A stretch of 64,000 nt of DNA from Branchiostoma floridae (taxonomy: Eukaryota > Chordata > Leptocardii > Amphioxiformes > Branchiostomatidae). The DNA is taken from contig NC_049987.1 in assembly GCF_000003815.2 (NCBI RefSeq), positions 20,771,072 to 20,835,071 on the forward strand, read 5' to 3'. A program made the translations under genes and the position numbers. The notes under the pieces were generated by a model. It ran no database searches. It had not been told where the DNA came from and saw only the letters and a program-made list of their open reading frames with translations. Below, in pieces: positions 52,614-64,000 of the stretch. Within the stretch, counting starts at the first letter, position 1. The number at the start of each line of letters is the position of its first letter.

Positions 52614-55600
52614 TCAGGGCGTGGGAGGTCCATCTGCAGGGTGACGATCCCCATCATCAAACTCTTCCAGAACGCTGTTGTTTTGATCGTACTCCTGCTG
52701 AGGTGGGGGAGGGGAGTCGTCCTCTCGGTGGTGGAAGGCGTCGCTGAAGAGGTCGCGCAAGTCTCCGACAGTCAGGACTGTTCCCTCAGACTGTGTGTCA
52801 ATACTGTCACTGAAATCATTAAAAAACAAAATTAAAAACTTGAAAAGTGGTATTAACAACAGCCAATTTAGCACCAGGGCTCAACTGTCATTTAAAGTAA
52901 GAACAGCCTGTCTCAGCCAATCAGCACAAAGGACAGGGTTCAACTCTCATTTGAAAGTAAGAACAGCCTATCTCAGCCAATCAGCACCAAGGACAGGGTT
53001 CAACTCTCATTTGAAAGTAAGAACAGCCTATCTCAGCCAATCAGCACCAAGGGCAGGATTCAACTGTCATTTGAAAGTAAGAACAGGCTGTGTCAGCCAA
53101 TTAGCACCAAGGACAGGGTTCAACTGTCATTTGAAAGTAAGAACAGGCTGTGTCAGCCAATTAGCACCAAGGACAGGGTTCAACTCTCATTTGAAAGTAA
53201 GAACAGGCTGTCTCAGCCAATCAGCACAAAGGACAGGGGTCAACTCTCATTTGAAAGTAAGAACAGGCTGTGTCAGCCAATTAGCACCAAGGACAGGGTT
53301 CAACTCTCATTTGAAAGTAAGAACAGGCTGTCTCAGCCAATCAGCACCAAGGACAGGGTTCAACTCTCATTTGAAAGTAAGAACATGCTGTGTCAGCCAA
53401 TTAGCACCAAGGACAGGGTTCAACTCTCATTTGAAAGTAAGAACAGGCTGTCTCAGCCAATCAGCACAAAGGACAGGGTTCAAATCTGATTTGAAATTAA
53501 GATCAGACTGTCTCAGCCAATCAGCACCAAGGACAAGATTCAACTCTCATTTGAAAGTAAGAACAGGCTGTCTCAGCCAATCAGCACCAAGGACAGGGTT
53601 TAACTCTGATTTAAAAGTACGAACAGGCTGTCTTATTCAACCAGTACCAAGGGTTAGAATATGATTTAAAGTAAGCACGATCTATTACAGTCAATCAGTT
53701 TTAAACAGATCTCAAATCTGACTTTAAAGCATGCATGGATTGTCACAGCCAATTCAGCACCATCATACCAAAGATGGATTTAAACTGTCAGATTCAAACT
53801 ATGGATTGACTGTAAGCAATAAGAAGAGATTTGAACACTAAAAACAGAAAATGCACAAAAACGCCACAAAAGAAAACAACGCCCACACCTGGCACTGATG
53901 TGCTTCTTCATGGCGTGGATTCTCTCCTCGATTGTGTTCTGCACCAGGAAACGATGGACGACTGTTGCCCTGAAACAGAATCAGTTTAGAGACTTCAAAG
54001 TTTACAATAAGGGACACTGTATGTTTAATAATCACTACCTTATATCTTCTTAATGATGTTACATGTCTATAGCTTGAAGAAGAGGATTCTATGGAAGTGA
54101 CAAGTGGGTACAAGGTATCTACCCCATGCGAAAATGTAACACTTTGTCTTTGGCACATTGTATGGAAAAGGCTTAATAGGTCCTTACTTTGTGTTTAAAT
54201 TGAGTTTAGAATTAAGTCTGTAACAGTTCTTACTTGGTCTGCCTGAAGCAATGCTCATTGTTTACGCGTTTCATTTGAGTAAGAGTTTGACTTTATTGTG
54301 ATTGCGACAAGATAATACACGTGGAACACAGGCGGCTACATGATTGTACAGCTGGTGTTGCTACCAGGGCTGTCTCCAGAACCCTTCCTGGGACAAAAAT
54401 TTGCATATTGGGACCAACAAAATTCCATCTGTCCCCAAAATCTGGACTTAAGTTCATAACATTGATGAAAATGTGTTCTCATAAGATTAAATTGACAAAT
54501 TTTACAAGGAAAATAAAAAACGTAGCCTCCCAAACAATGAGAGGGACAGGAAAAAATTCAAAGCTGGCGACACCCCTGGTCGTGACCCACACATAATACA
54601 TCACGGAAGATTACGTAAGATTTAGGTCCGCAATAGTTCAAACTTGTTTTTTCCAAAGCAATGCACCATGTCCACGTGTTGCAAGGTGTTTGTGATAGGA
54701 GTTACCTCAATAAAAGTTCTTACTTAGTCTGCCTAAAGCGATACTCCCTGCCTATAGCCTGTGCCTTCTGTGTGGTGTTGTATTAGGGTTAGGGTTAGAG
54801 TTAGGGTTAGGGTTACATCAGCAAGGGTTAGATCAGTAACAGTTCTTACTTGGTCTGCCCAATGCGGTGCACCCTGCCGATAGCCTGTGCCTCCTGTGCT
54901 GGGTTAATGATCGGCTCCACCAGCAGCACATGTGTGGCCTCGATAATGTTAAGCCCGTGGGAGCCAGTGTGCAGGGGAAGAAGCAAAACACCGATTCCGC
55001 TGTCATACTTAAAGTCTGTCATGTTCTCCTGGAAAAACACAAAATTAAAAAAATAAATTCTACATTTGGAATGTGTTTCCATCCAAAGGTCAACAAATTT
55101 CAAAATACTTTTCACAAAGAAAGCCATGCAGCACATTTGAGAATGATCAAGCCAAGTCAATCTAACGCTAGTTCACCTTTATGCGCGGGGTAAACTTTAT
55201 CCGTTGTATTTAATACCGAGGTATTTCGGGATATCATGTCGACTGACGGTGCTCTCAAACTAAATTATATTGAAAAAAGGGCAATTTGAAACCACCGTCT
55301 ATCTACGTAATATCCCTAAATATCCTGTTTTTAGGTACAGCGGATATAGGTTACCCCGCGATTAAAGGTGAACTAGTGTTATGTCCCTAAAATGTTTTTT
55401 GCTTTGCATTATGTTTGCCAGGAGGTCTGGCCCTTTGTAACAGCCCACTGAGATGGGCCACCCTTGGCTGAACAAAACAAGAATGAGCAGAGAAAAAAAG
55501 AAATAGCCATCCGCTAGTTGAGCTATCCTGGCCGTGTTTATTCCCCTGGTATCCAGCCGCTTTACAGCTCCCAAGTCTTTATGTATTTGTGGAGAGGACA

Positions 55601-58600
55601 GAAGAGACCCGGAAGCTATAATACGACTGCATACCAGGCTACTGTGTATTACACAGCAAATGAACAAACAAATAGACATTTTCAGCTTCAATATCTCTAT
55701 CAAAACAAACTCCTAGCTCATTCCACAAACACATTACCTCATTCTCTTCATGGAAACATCCTATAAAAGAAAGAAGCTGACCTGGAATCTGTGGATGCCA
55801 TTGATGGCCCTGTATTCCATGTTGTTCTCTCGCAGTGCCGTGGCAACAACGTCTAAGACATCCTGCCACTGTGACAATACAAGTTATACTTAAGGATTGA
55901 AGTGGTGGCAAGGTTGTTGAATTAGAATCTAAAGGTTCTAGGTTTGCATCCCTGGCAGGCCCCAATGTTGTGCTTATGGGAAAGGCATGTAACACCTGTT
56001 TCCTTAATCTACTCAGATGTCCATTCCAGACCTTGAAATATAAATATCAGAAATGCTCAAAATCATGCCTTCTCCCAACATAGTGACCGACCACTGTTTT
56101 TCATAAAGGTGCATACAAATCTCATAAGGTTTGTGTATATATCACATTAATATTCGTATGTTTCACATGGTGATTTGTGCGATTTTCATAATCTTTGTGC
56201 GTTTTTGCACAGTGATTTGTGTGTATCACACAATATTCGTACGAATTTCATAGGGTTTGTGCAAATGCTTAGGCACCCCTGAAAGAGCCAGAACACATTA
56301 AGGTAGTGATTAGAATCAAAGGCATATGACTAGTGCCTTGACACACATACAGTAGAGAAGACCAGAGACTTGGCCGTGGGGTCCTTTTGCCGGATGAGTT
56401 TGAGGGTCCGAACCACAGCTTCAACCTTGGTGGAGTGACTTCCCTGCAAGACAGGAGCGCTGGTTATACACATAATGAGTCACTTTTTGATCAAATTATA
56501 AATTCACTCAAGCAATCACTCACTATTCTATAAACACCCATTTTTTTACCCGTTCTGAGAGGGTTGGATGTTCCCTCTGGATGTCAGGGTTTGACAGCTC
56601 TTGAATACCCATAGAACAAAATTTAAGCAAAGAGCATACATGTTGTATAAACTAACTTTCACATCAGACTAACATCCTCCCTGTTACTTGCCCACTGTGC
56701 TGATGTACGAAATAAACAACAAACGCACGGGCAAACAATAAATCTTGCTGCCTGCCTACTGATGTCTCATACAAATAAACAAATAAATAAGCAAATAAAC
56801 AAACCTTCACATCTACATCTTCCTGTTGCCTGCCTACTGTGATGATGTCTCACATACAAACAAGCAAATAAACAAACCTTCACATCCACATCCTCCTGCT
56901 GCCTGCCTCCTGTGGTGATGCCTTACATACAAACAAACAAATAAACAAACCTTCACATCCACATCCTCCTGCTGCCTGCCTCCTGTGGTGATGCCTTACA
57001 TACAAACAAACAAATAAACAAACCTTCACATCCACATCCTCCTGCTGCCTGCCTCCTGTGGTGATGCCTTACATACAAACAAACAAATAAACAAACCTTC
57101 ACATCCTCCTGCTGCCTGCCTCCTGTGGTGATGCCTTACATACAAACAAACAAATAAACAAACCTTCACATCCACATCCTCCTGCTGCCTGCCTCCTGTG
57201 GTGATGCCTTACATACAAACAAACAAATAAACAAACCTTCACATCCACATCCTCCTGCTGCCTGCCTACTGTGCTGGTTCACAAACAAACAAACAAACAA
57301 ACAAATAATAGTAAATAAACAAACAAATAAACAAACCTTGACATCCACATCCTCCTGCTGCTTGGCCTCCGTGCTGACATACGAGATGTCCTGTGTGGCG
57401 GTCAGCTGACGGCAGATGGCACAGCGGATGGACCCCCTGCGACTGCCCAGTCCAAATTGGTTCACCAGCACAGAGATGCACTCCTCACAGAAGCAGTGGC
57501 CACACATCAGGACACTCCACTGGAACAAGGTGCGATAAAGAGCTTTTATCGTTCAAACATCCACACAGGAGGTACTTTTAAAAGGGTAATAGCCATTTTA
57601 GTAGGTTCAAATGCTTTGCGCATTGCATATAGTGTTGACAACTAGTCCTGTATGTATGTTGCACACAGAAGAGCATGATGCCTGAATTTTTACCAACAAC
57701 ACAAGCTAGATTTATTTATCTCCTCCAACATGGTGAGTTGACCAACAAAGTTTTTAATGCAAATTTCTAACTAGGTTTTATGACATCTATGCATACATTA
57801 AAATAAAAATAAAGGATCCGGACTTGTGGAAAGTAAGTGAACGTATGAATCACACCCCATAAAAAGGTGAAAAGCAAAGCAACCATAAACCCTGTTCCAC
57901 ACGATCACACAAAGATTGACATCAAAATGCTTGTCAAAAACAACTGTTATCAAACACAGTCACTGTGACTATGTTTGCTATGACAGAAAACAATATAACA
58001 AGTGCCCTGAAAGCACATTGTCTAATGTATATATTCACATCAATTGTCTCTAAGTAAGGTCTTACCTCAGTCCCCAGCTGCCTCTGACAGATCGGGCAGG
58101 GTTCAGGGTTGACTCCATCCTTCTGGTACTCCTGAGACTTGGCCAGGTTCTTCAGGTACAGCAGCTGCCCCAGCTTCCTGTGCAGCAGACTCGTCGCCAC
58201 GGCCTTGTCATTCAGGTTCTTTATCCACTGGTGGTCAACCTGACAAAAAGTAGACATTAGTTTGGGTTTTGTAACCTCATTACATTGCAGATAAAGCTGA
58301 TTGAACAAACAGGCAAAGGTCTTTCTTTATCCACTGGTGGTCAACCTGACAAAAAAGAATGACATTACTTTGGGTTTTGTAACCGCATTACATACAGAAA
58401 AAGCTGATTGAACAAACAGGCAAAGGTCTTTCTTTATCCACTGGTGGTCAACCTGACAAAAAAGAACGACATTACTTTGGGCTTTGTAACAACATTACAT
58501 ATAGCAAACTTGATTGAACAACCAGGCAAAGGTCTTTCAGGTTCATGATCTGCTAGTGGTCAGCCTAGTAGTAAAAGAACGGATTCATATGCTAACAGGT

Positions 58601-61600
58601 CCCTAGTATTAGGCCCCAACGTCGAGCTCTTGCAAAAGGCACTTTACTCCAATTTCCTCACTCCACTACTGGTAAGGTGTAAATGTGTACCTAGCTCAGG
58701 TTAGGAATGTCCTCTTGGATAGGACATAATGCAAGAGTTCCAGTATTTGAACCACAACTTAGTAGTGAAAAAAGTCTAGGGTTCCTTCCTAGTGTGTGTG
58801 GATCAAACTGTATTAATCTGTTTTTACACAGCTCATTGCTACATTACAAAACTGCTGTGTTATGAATAAAGTAGAGACATTTGGAGGCCCTTACCTCCCC
58901 AGGTTCGATGATGTTGGGTTGTGGGGGGTCCGTTCTCTCCTCCTCTGGTAGGCGGAGCCTCAAGCGAGTCGTGGTCATGTCCAGCTCATCTATAGCGGCC
59001 ACTCTGTCCCGCAGGGCCATCCACACCACATGGAGTTGCTATTGTTATACAGTAACAGAATCAAACAAATAAATTCAATCAGAGATACCAGCCCTTCCAT
59101 TAGTCATGTGTATTTTATGCATAGCCACCAGTCACCTACTAGATGTTTGCTTTAAAACACCACTCCTGTACCACACCTTGTACTCTCTCAGCCACAAATT
59201 GCCAATTTATATTGTTCAAACTTCAGTCTTGTTACCTTGTATTATCTCCTTAGCTGTTCAAGCATAACCACACATTGCCAGGATGTTTTTAAAAGACTAT
59301 GTGCTCTCTCCTGAGCTGCTCAAACAAGTAATAGCACATCACCAACATGCTTTAAAAAACAATTAACAATAAACAGCACTCTTGTTACCCTGTACTCTCT
59401 CTTGAGCTGTTCAAACATAAATGTAATCATACATTGCCAAAATATTTTTAAAACTTCACTCTTGTCACCTTCTACTCTCTCCTGAGCTGCTCAAACATCT
59501 AATAACTCATTACCAACCTTAAAAAACACCAGCTTTAAAAAACAATAAACAATAAAGTTTAATTTCACTCTTGTTACCTTGTACTCTCTCCTGAGTTGTT
59601 CAAACAGCTCCACCTGCATGTTGCCCTCCTCCACCCACTGCTCCTCCAGCCGGCTGGACTTACAGAAGCTCAGGACGATCTTAAGACACTTCTCTGTCTC
59701 GCTCTGCGCCCACACGCCTCTCCTGGTCACCTGGCGCTCCGGGTTCTCCTCCTCCTCTGCCACCATGTCTTCAAGACGTCTAGAAGATGAGTCAGAACAT
59801 GCAATGAAATCTGCCAAAGAAGACCGCTCAAGGGACTGATAATAGGATTCTTAATGCTTGTGTGAATAGGAAAAGTCACAAATGAATGGCCAGTTCATCC
59901 TTGTGTAGAAGTGGTCACTTGTACACGATTGACTGTACAATAAAAAAATCCTCCTTTATTCCTTCATACTATCAAAATACAGTCATATCTACCCATGGAG
60001 ACTACTTGTGTAAATCTTACACACTGTTCCTTTAACAGGACTATTAATGCTTGTGTAAGTAAGAAAAGTCACAATGGCCAGTCGGGCCTTATGTAGAGGT
60101 GGTCACATCAACACATCCTTCTTCATATTAGATCACAATACAGTCATACCTGCCCAAAAAGATCACTCTCAGGGGACCCAATAAAATCAAATAAATAAAT
60201 CCCCCTCTGATAAAATTTTGTAGACAGGTGATTACTATGGACAGGAATTCTAATATTCAGGAAAATTCTAAAATAATTGTTTTACATACTTTGCAGTGAA
60301 GGAGAAGAGTCTTGATTCATACTCCAGGAACAGGTCATCAGCCTTACAGAACTCACAGCTGTAAACAAAAACAAGTTCATGTTTAATGATTGTAAATGTA
60401 GCATAAAATACAAACCTTGTAAAAGGAGACATTGACCAAACAATTATCATTTCGTAGTTTGGCCCTAAAGCAATTGAATATATTATGCTGTGTAGGCAGC
60501 AGTAACATATTGGCCTTTAACTCTAGAATTGCTTGCTTTGTAGCAGCTTAGAAATCATGTACAGGAATCTATTACATCCAAGCCATGATCTTTAAACAAT
60601 CTCCAATCAGATGTTGGGAGGGAACATCATCATGCTCTCCTAGCTGCCTATTTCTATTACAAACTGCCTCCCTAACAGAAATACAGGAATTTTTTTAAAC
60701 AAGCAACAGGGGTGCTGTGCCCTCATGCCCTCACCATGCGCCCTCTTATCCTGGGGAGCAGATCCTTGGGCAAGCATAAAATTCTGATGATTGACCAGGG
60801 ACCAAAGATAGAAATTTTGGCCCTTCAAGCTATAGAATGCTCCATTTAAACTTGCAATTATCAAAAACTCCACACCCTGGTAGGGAGAACTCTAGCTCCC
60901 CCATTTGGCTGCACCGGTATATTGCAGTGCTTCCTCTTCGATTTTTTTTCTAGAAAAAAACCAAATAGGCAGCTAGAAAAATGTAAACTAACAATTTTCC
61001 CTCCCAACATCTGCTAACAGATTAACCTTTTGATATACTGAACATACGTGTGAAGCTCCTCCCCCTTCTCTGGCCTGAGGTGGCACTCCACTGCTGATTG
61101 GATGAGCTGAAGGGCGGGGTCCTGACTCAAATGATTGACAGCTGTGCAGACCGCAGAGTGGGACTGCTGCAGGTTCTCCAGCTGGGAGGTCAGGAGGAAC
61201 TGCAGTCCTCTCAGGTCACGGAACCTGTCGTTTAACACAATAATTTTAATGTTGATGTTGGATACAATTGTTGTGTCATTGTGTCATGAAGTCCAGGAAA
61301 ATGAGTTGTGTCTGTGGCCATGGGCACACCTCTCTATCATCAAAACTGCACAAAAGAAGACAAGTCAGGGAAGGTATTAATGTACAGCTAAACCTGCCCA
61401 AGAGGACTACTCAGGAACCAATGAAATCTGTTTACGTGCCACTGGATAGATGGTCACTACAGATAGGACTCCAAACGCATGTGTCAATGGTAAAAATCAT
61501 TTAGGGGGCCACCAAAGAGGTAATTGCAGGTTTGATTGTCCTACATGCATGTATAATACCAACAAGCTTGAAGTTGAAAGTGTTGAGAGATAAAGGTCTG

Positions 61601-63516
61601 CTTTCTCCTCTGAAAAAAAATCATGCCAAATTTCATCTCTCATTGCATCTTTCCCACACAGACTCCCAGTCAATATTGTTATATTGGTACCAACCACTTG
61701 GCACTATACCTTTGGCATGTTAGACTACAAACTTATTTACCTAGCTGACAAAACAGAGCAGTAAAGGCAGAGAAACATCAGATTTCCTTTCAACCTTACT
61801 TCACTCACTCACTCACTCACTCACTCACTCACTCACTCACTCACTCACTCACTCACTCACTCACTCACTCACTCACTCACTCACTCACTCACTCACTCAC
61901 TCACTCACTCACTCACTCACTCACTCACTCACTATCTGGTTTAGCGTCCGTTGTTCCCTGTCTTTCAGGGGTTGGACGTAAGTCTCCAACTCACTTGTTG
62001 ACAATGCTGGTAGCGTCTGGGTCTCTGTCTCCCGACAGTTCGTTGCGGATCCTCTCTGCCAGGTCCTCGTCCTTGCCCCAGTAGATGGCCCACTGCAGCG
62101 TGTCCATCCACCACGGTGTGCCTGGCTGCAGCTTCCTACGCAGCTGCTGAACCTAAGGGAAAACATACAAAATTGGCAAACAAACCTGTAACCTTGGCAA
62201 CCAGCAAATATTTGTAAATGCAGAAATGTTTGCGGTGGTTTTATGTTTGCAGTTTTTGCGGTGGCCACTTCACCGCAAATTTAAAACCACTGCGAACATT
62301 TTTTCCATGGCAGTAAGAGACTACAGTGCATGGTGCTACCTCGAACTTAAAACCACCCAGAAAAGCCTTTTTCCCACTACTGCAATTAAGATCCCCGCGA
62401 ACTTAAATACTAACACTATAGTATATAGAGAAAAGCAAGTGCAACCAATTAGCAAGCCCTGAGGAAGGTGACAGCCACTGAATAGTTAACAGATTATGTA
62501 CTTATTCAGTGTAAAATAACATTGTCATCAGACATTTCTATCAAAGGTTGAAGAATGAAGATCAACAATCACAATGACATTTATTACATAATCAGGACAA
62601 ACTAGTGTTAAATCATTAAGTTAGATATAAAAAGTATAACAAGAAAACTTTGCTATGCTTTAGGCTATATCTATAATTTACATACACACATATTACTTAA
62701 ATTAATCTAGATTTCCATTGTAGTGTCTGACACAGATGTATAAAGGTCATGTGTACCTTCTGCTGTATAGGAAGTAGAGTCTGCTGTGAGCTGTGGATCT
62801 TATCCAGGGACTTCTGCATGTAGTACATCTTCAGCTCCTCAGCCTAGAGGGGAAAATACAGACATTCTGAGCAAAAGTTTTCTTCAACATGACCAAGAGT
62901 TAATACATGTAGAAAGGTGTCAAGGTTATCTTGTGGTTACTTTTCTTAAAATCTAAAGGTTCTAGGTTCAAATCCATTGAAGGCTCCAGTGTTTTAAGCC
63001 ACCATAGCAGGCTCTCAGGGTCTTTTTTTTAACGTCTTCCTTTTGCTCATAATACACTTTTGCTGGCCTTTTCTTTTTGTACTGGGTTGCTTGTACTACT
63101 GGCCAGCAGTACAAGCAACCCAGTACAAAAAGAAACAGCCAGCAAAAGTGTATTATGAGCAAAAAAAGATGGAAAAGGGCCCAGAGAGCCTGTTATGGAG
63201 GCTACAGCATTGTACCCTTGGGAAAGACACTTGACATCGATATCCATTTTCTAGTACATTTTACTATCATCACTACATTCAGGTGAAAACAAATACCTAA
63301 ATCTAGATAGAACAAATAAACAAATTCACAAACACTTACCTGTTTCATGAGCTGATCATCCCTGAGTGTAGGGGCCACCCCAGGGTGTTTCCTGTGCAGC
63401 AGCCCGGCCAGGTTGTGCAGGGTGTGGAGCCGCTGGAGCTTGTCAGTCTTCAGTCTGCCCTCGTGTTCCTGTACAGACCTCAGCACCTCACGGTACTTCT
63501 CTACAGCTTCTGGGTA
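52614..63516 (-). CDS. SHPRH: SHPRH, SNF2-family helicase / RING ubiquitin ligase (14 C-terminal exons; 5' part beyond window)
   Basis: SHPRH is a nuclear ATPase and E3 ligase that polyubiquitinates PCNA in DNA-damage tolerance (family knowledge). Exons in transcript order: 63340-63516, 62757-62843, 61995-62152, 61048-61224, 60290-60358, 59578-59779, 58895-59038, 58066-58239, 57337-57519, 56351-56443, 55782-55868, 54850-55028, 53889-53969, 52614-52809. They join in phase to 668 codons plus stop. The RING finger is split over two exons (CPICQRQ | [15 protein letters not shown]). Helicase-C motifs: [31 protein letters not shown] (in part), and [12 protein letters not shown]; the acidic end has [10 protein letters not shown]. 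The N-terminal SNF2, linker-histone-like and PHD parts must lie beyond position 64000. Many introns contain repeats of neighbouring exon ends. Confidence 0.95.
52872..53660. repeat. 60-bp minisatellite, about 13 units, in SHPRH last intron
   Basis: Units contain cagccaatcagcaccaagga, cagggttcaactctcattt and gaaagtaagaacaggctgt. The 60-bp period is a multiple of three, so a spurious 289-codon frame runs through it on the + strand; I do not regard it as a gene. Outer units at both ends are more diverged. Confidence 0.95.
54365..54578. mobile_element. hAT-type MITE, relative of 1358-1570
   Basis: The ends CAGGGCTGTCTCCAG and (complement) CAGGGGTGTCGCCAGC match the 1358-1570 element and the length (214 bp) is the same. 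Flanks GTTGCTAC and GTCGTGAC agree at 5 of 8 positions, so the target duplication is eroded or the borders are slightly off. Confidence 0.6.
54714..54779 (-). repeat. duplicate of the 3' end and donor of SHPRH exon 54850-55028
   Basis: About 65 bases (agttcttactt.gtctgcc..gcctgtgcc) repeat the exon end with its donor at 54836-54900 with roughly 80% identity; a shorter relic is at about 54222-54262. Confidence 0.8.
54783..54815 (+). repeat. interstitial telomere-type repeat (TTAGGG)5
   Basis: Five hexamers, one variant (TTAGAG), between the duplicated and the true exon end of SHPRH. Confidence 0.9.
55890..56030. mobile_element. SINE fragment
   Basis: TCTAGGTTTGCATCCCTGGC (B-box-like) followed by ccaatgttgtgcttatgggaaaggcatgtaac, the core shared with the SINE at 27345. 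Confidence 0.55.
56804..57336 (-). repeat. seven 73-bp copies of the SHPRH RING-exon donor junction
   Basis: Copies begin near 56804, 56877, 56950, 57023, 57096, 57163 and 57236 (one slightly shortened), leading into the real exon at 57337. On the minus strand each reads CAGGAGGATGTGGATGTGAAG-like exon end (QQEDVDVK), then GTTTGTTTATTTG: a potential 5' splice site in every unit. Several units are identical, implying recent homogenisation or slippage. Confidence 0.95.
58323..58570 (-). repeat. two to three copies of an SHPRH acceptor junction
   Basis: The first bases of exon 58066-58239 with acceptor (minus: TGTCAG|GTTGACCACCAGTGG) recur near 58340 and 58447, period about 107 bp, and in decayed form near 58550. 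Confidence 0.85.
58604..58760. mobile_element. SINE fragment
   Basis: ggccccaacgtcgagctcttgcaaaaggcactttactcc followed by tttcctcactccac..ggtgtaaatgtgtacct resembles the body of the tRNA-derived SINE seen elsewhere in the window; the tRNA-like head is missing. Confidence 0.55.
59175..59577 (-). repeat. about five copies of an SHPRH donor junction
   Basis: The last ~30 bases of exon 59578-59779 and its donor (plus strand: cttgttaccttgtactctct and cctgagctgttcaaaca) recur near 59232, 59298, 59386 and 59466 and in worn form near 59178, separated by 70-90 bp of A/T-rich DNA. Confidence 0.85.
61801..61933. repeat. (TCAC)n microsatellite, about 33 units
   Basis: Uninterrupted tetranucleotide run, about 60 bases downstream (in the transcript sense) of the exon at 61995-62152. 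Confidence 0.98.
62213..62408. mobile_element. MITE copy related to 6454-6663
   Basis: Starts TGTAAATGCAGAAATGTTTG and contains the same gcggtgg.cacttcaccgcaaa and cgaacttaaa blocks in the same order; its right end is worn. Confidence 0.65.
62915..63240. mobile_element. SINE interrupted by a hairpin MITE
   Basis: The left SINE part (ctaaaggttctaggttcaaatcc..ggctccagtgt) ends at about 62992 and the right part (cattgtacccttgggaaagacacttgac) resumes at about 63209. The hairpin described next fills the gap. Confidence 0.6.
62998..63203. mobile_element. ~206-bp hairpin MITE
   Basis: Outer arms AGCCACCATAGCAGGCTCTC / GAGAGCCTGTTATGGAGGCT and long inner arms (TGCTCATAATACACTTTTGC and complement) make an almost complete palindrome centred at about 63105. 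The flanks cagtgttt and cagcattg may be a worn target duplication. Confidence 0.8.
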
Positions 63517-64000
63517 CTATGGCAAGGACAGAGATACGTTAGCGTGCATTAACAACAGTGGTTAACAACTCTGCCTCTGGACCAAGAGTTCTGGAGCTCG
63601 AAACCTGGCTGTTATAACGCACCTTACATAAATAGATGCACTTCTGGAAAGGGTTCTAGTCCTTATACCTGTCACACTTGGCGAAAATCGATCAAGCGAC
63701 GATTCTGCGGCAATCGCCCGAGCCTCGCTTATGATTTTATTCCACAACAATTGTACAAGGTACAAAGTATAAGTTTGTTCTATGTTCATTGTATTTGTCA
63801 AAAATGGCAAGGGAAATTTCTCTGGTACCATGAGCCTGTAAATACTGTCCATGCTGTCTGCAAGGTCAGAAAGACAAAACACTCTTTGTTATAAAATCAA
63901 AATTGATAAAAACAGTCCTGATACTTCCCTAGGACCTCACAGAAAGCTGATCATCATGTCAATAATTCACAGTGAAAACTCAAATTAGGCAATATGTTTA
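63517..64000. other. SHPRH intron, right edge
   Basis: No further exon is recognised before the window ends. About 63544-63680 looks like another tRNA-derived SINE (GTGGTTAACAACTCTGCCTC, then GGAGCTCGAAACC as B box). The 106-codon minus frame at 63562-63882 runs through it and is not a gene. Confidence 0.5.

Noticed and set aside
52795-53664. 289-codon repetitive + strand frame ([13 protein letters not shown] units)
   Set aside because: Follows the 60-bp minisatellite in an SHPRH intron; the period being divisible by three explains why it stays open.
57166-57528. Extended RING exon running into the 73-bp repeats
   Set aside because: The donor at 57336 fits phase and the next exon exactly; the extension is intron repeat.

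Overview
This is eukaryotic, intron-rich genomic DNA that fits a lancelet (amphioxus, Branchiostoma) best. The evidence is three chordate-type genes with short exons and clean GT/AG junctions (ABCB7, UPRT, SHPRH), a TBRG1 homologue, a tandem family of leucine-rich-repeat receptors, TTAGGG interstitial repeats, and a heavy load of small inverted-repeat transposons, SINEs and a LINE. The species cannot be fixed from sequence alone. An assembly gap of 100 N lies at 42518-42617.

Layout. 1-3301: a possible last exon on the + strand, then three small DNA transposons with target duplications. 3302-26656 (minus): complete 15-exon ABCB7, the mitochondrial ABC exporter; the exons sum to 756 codons plus stop. 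Its large intron 9 carries a complete intronless lysophospholipid-receptor-like GPCR on the opposite strand (13258-14541). 26994-32344 (plus): complete 7-exon UPRT-like gene, head to head with ABCB7 across 337 bp. 33656-35608 (minus): intronless TBRG1-like gene with FYRN/FYRC. About 35992-41700 (minus): a nearly full-length LINE (PHD/CCHC ORF1; endonuclease, reverse transcriptase and RNase H ORF2) disabled by frameshifts. 42252-51480: tandem duplication with two intronless LRR transmembrane receptors (A 43772-46222, B 48185-51262) and promoter remnants of further copies. 52614-63516 (minus): the last 14 exons of SHPRH (RING and helicase-C end); the gene continues past the right edge.

Most unusual signals. 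(1) Seven separate tandem repeats in the introns of ABCB7, UPRT and SHPRH are each built from a splice junction of the adjacent exon, so introns are littered with decoy acceptors or donors. (2) The LRR receptors combine an ectodomain, one membrane span and a cytoplasmic tail with an ITAM-like YxxI-x(9-11)-YxxI pair, repeated RSASLP-type (14-3-3 mode I-like) motifs and, in B, repeated NTYWPWEI motifs; A has lost that tail by a nonsense change. (3) ABCB7 and UPRT are head to head, an arrangement I also know from human Xq13.

Gene content is otherwise housekeeping: Fe-S/sulfur export (ABCB7), a pyrimidine-salvage-like protein (UPRT), chromatin regulation (TBRG1), and DNA-damage-tolerance ubiquitin ligase/helicase (SHPRH). 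There is no operon logic; links between genes are shared promoters, nesting and convergence. Exon boundaries below were read by eye from GT/AG sites and reading phase and should be good to a few bases.
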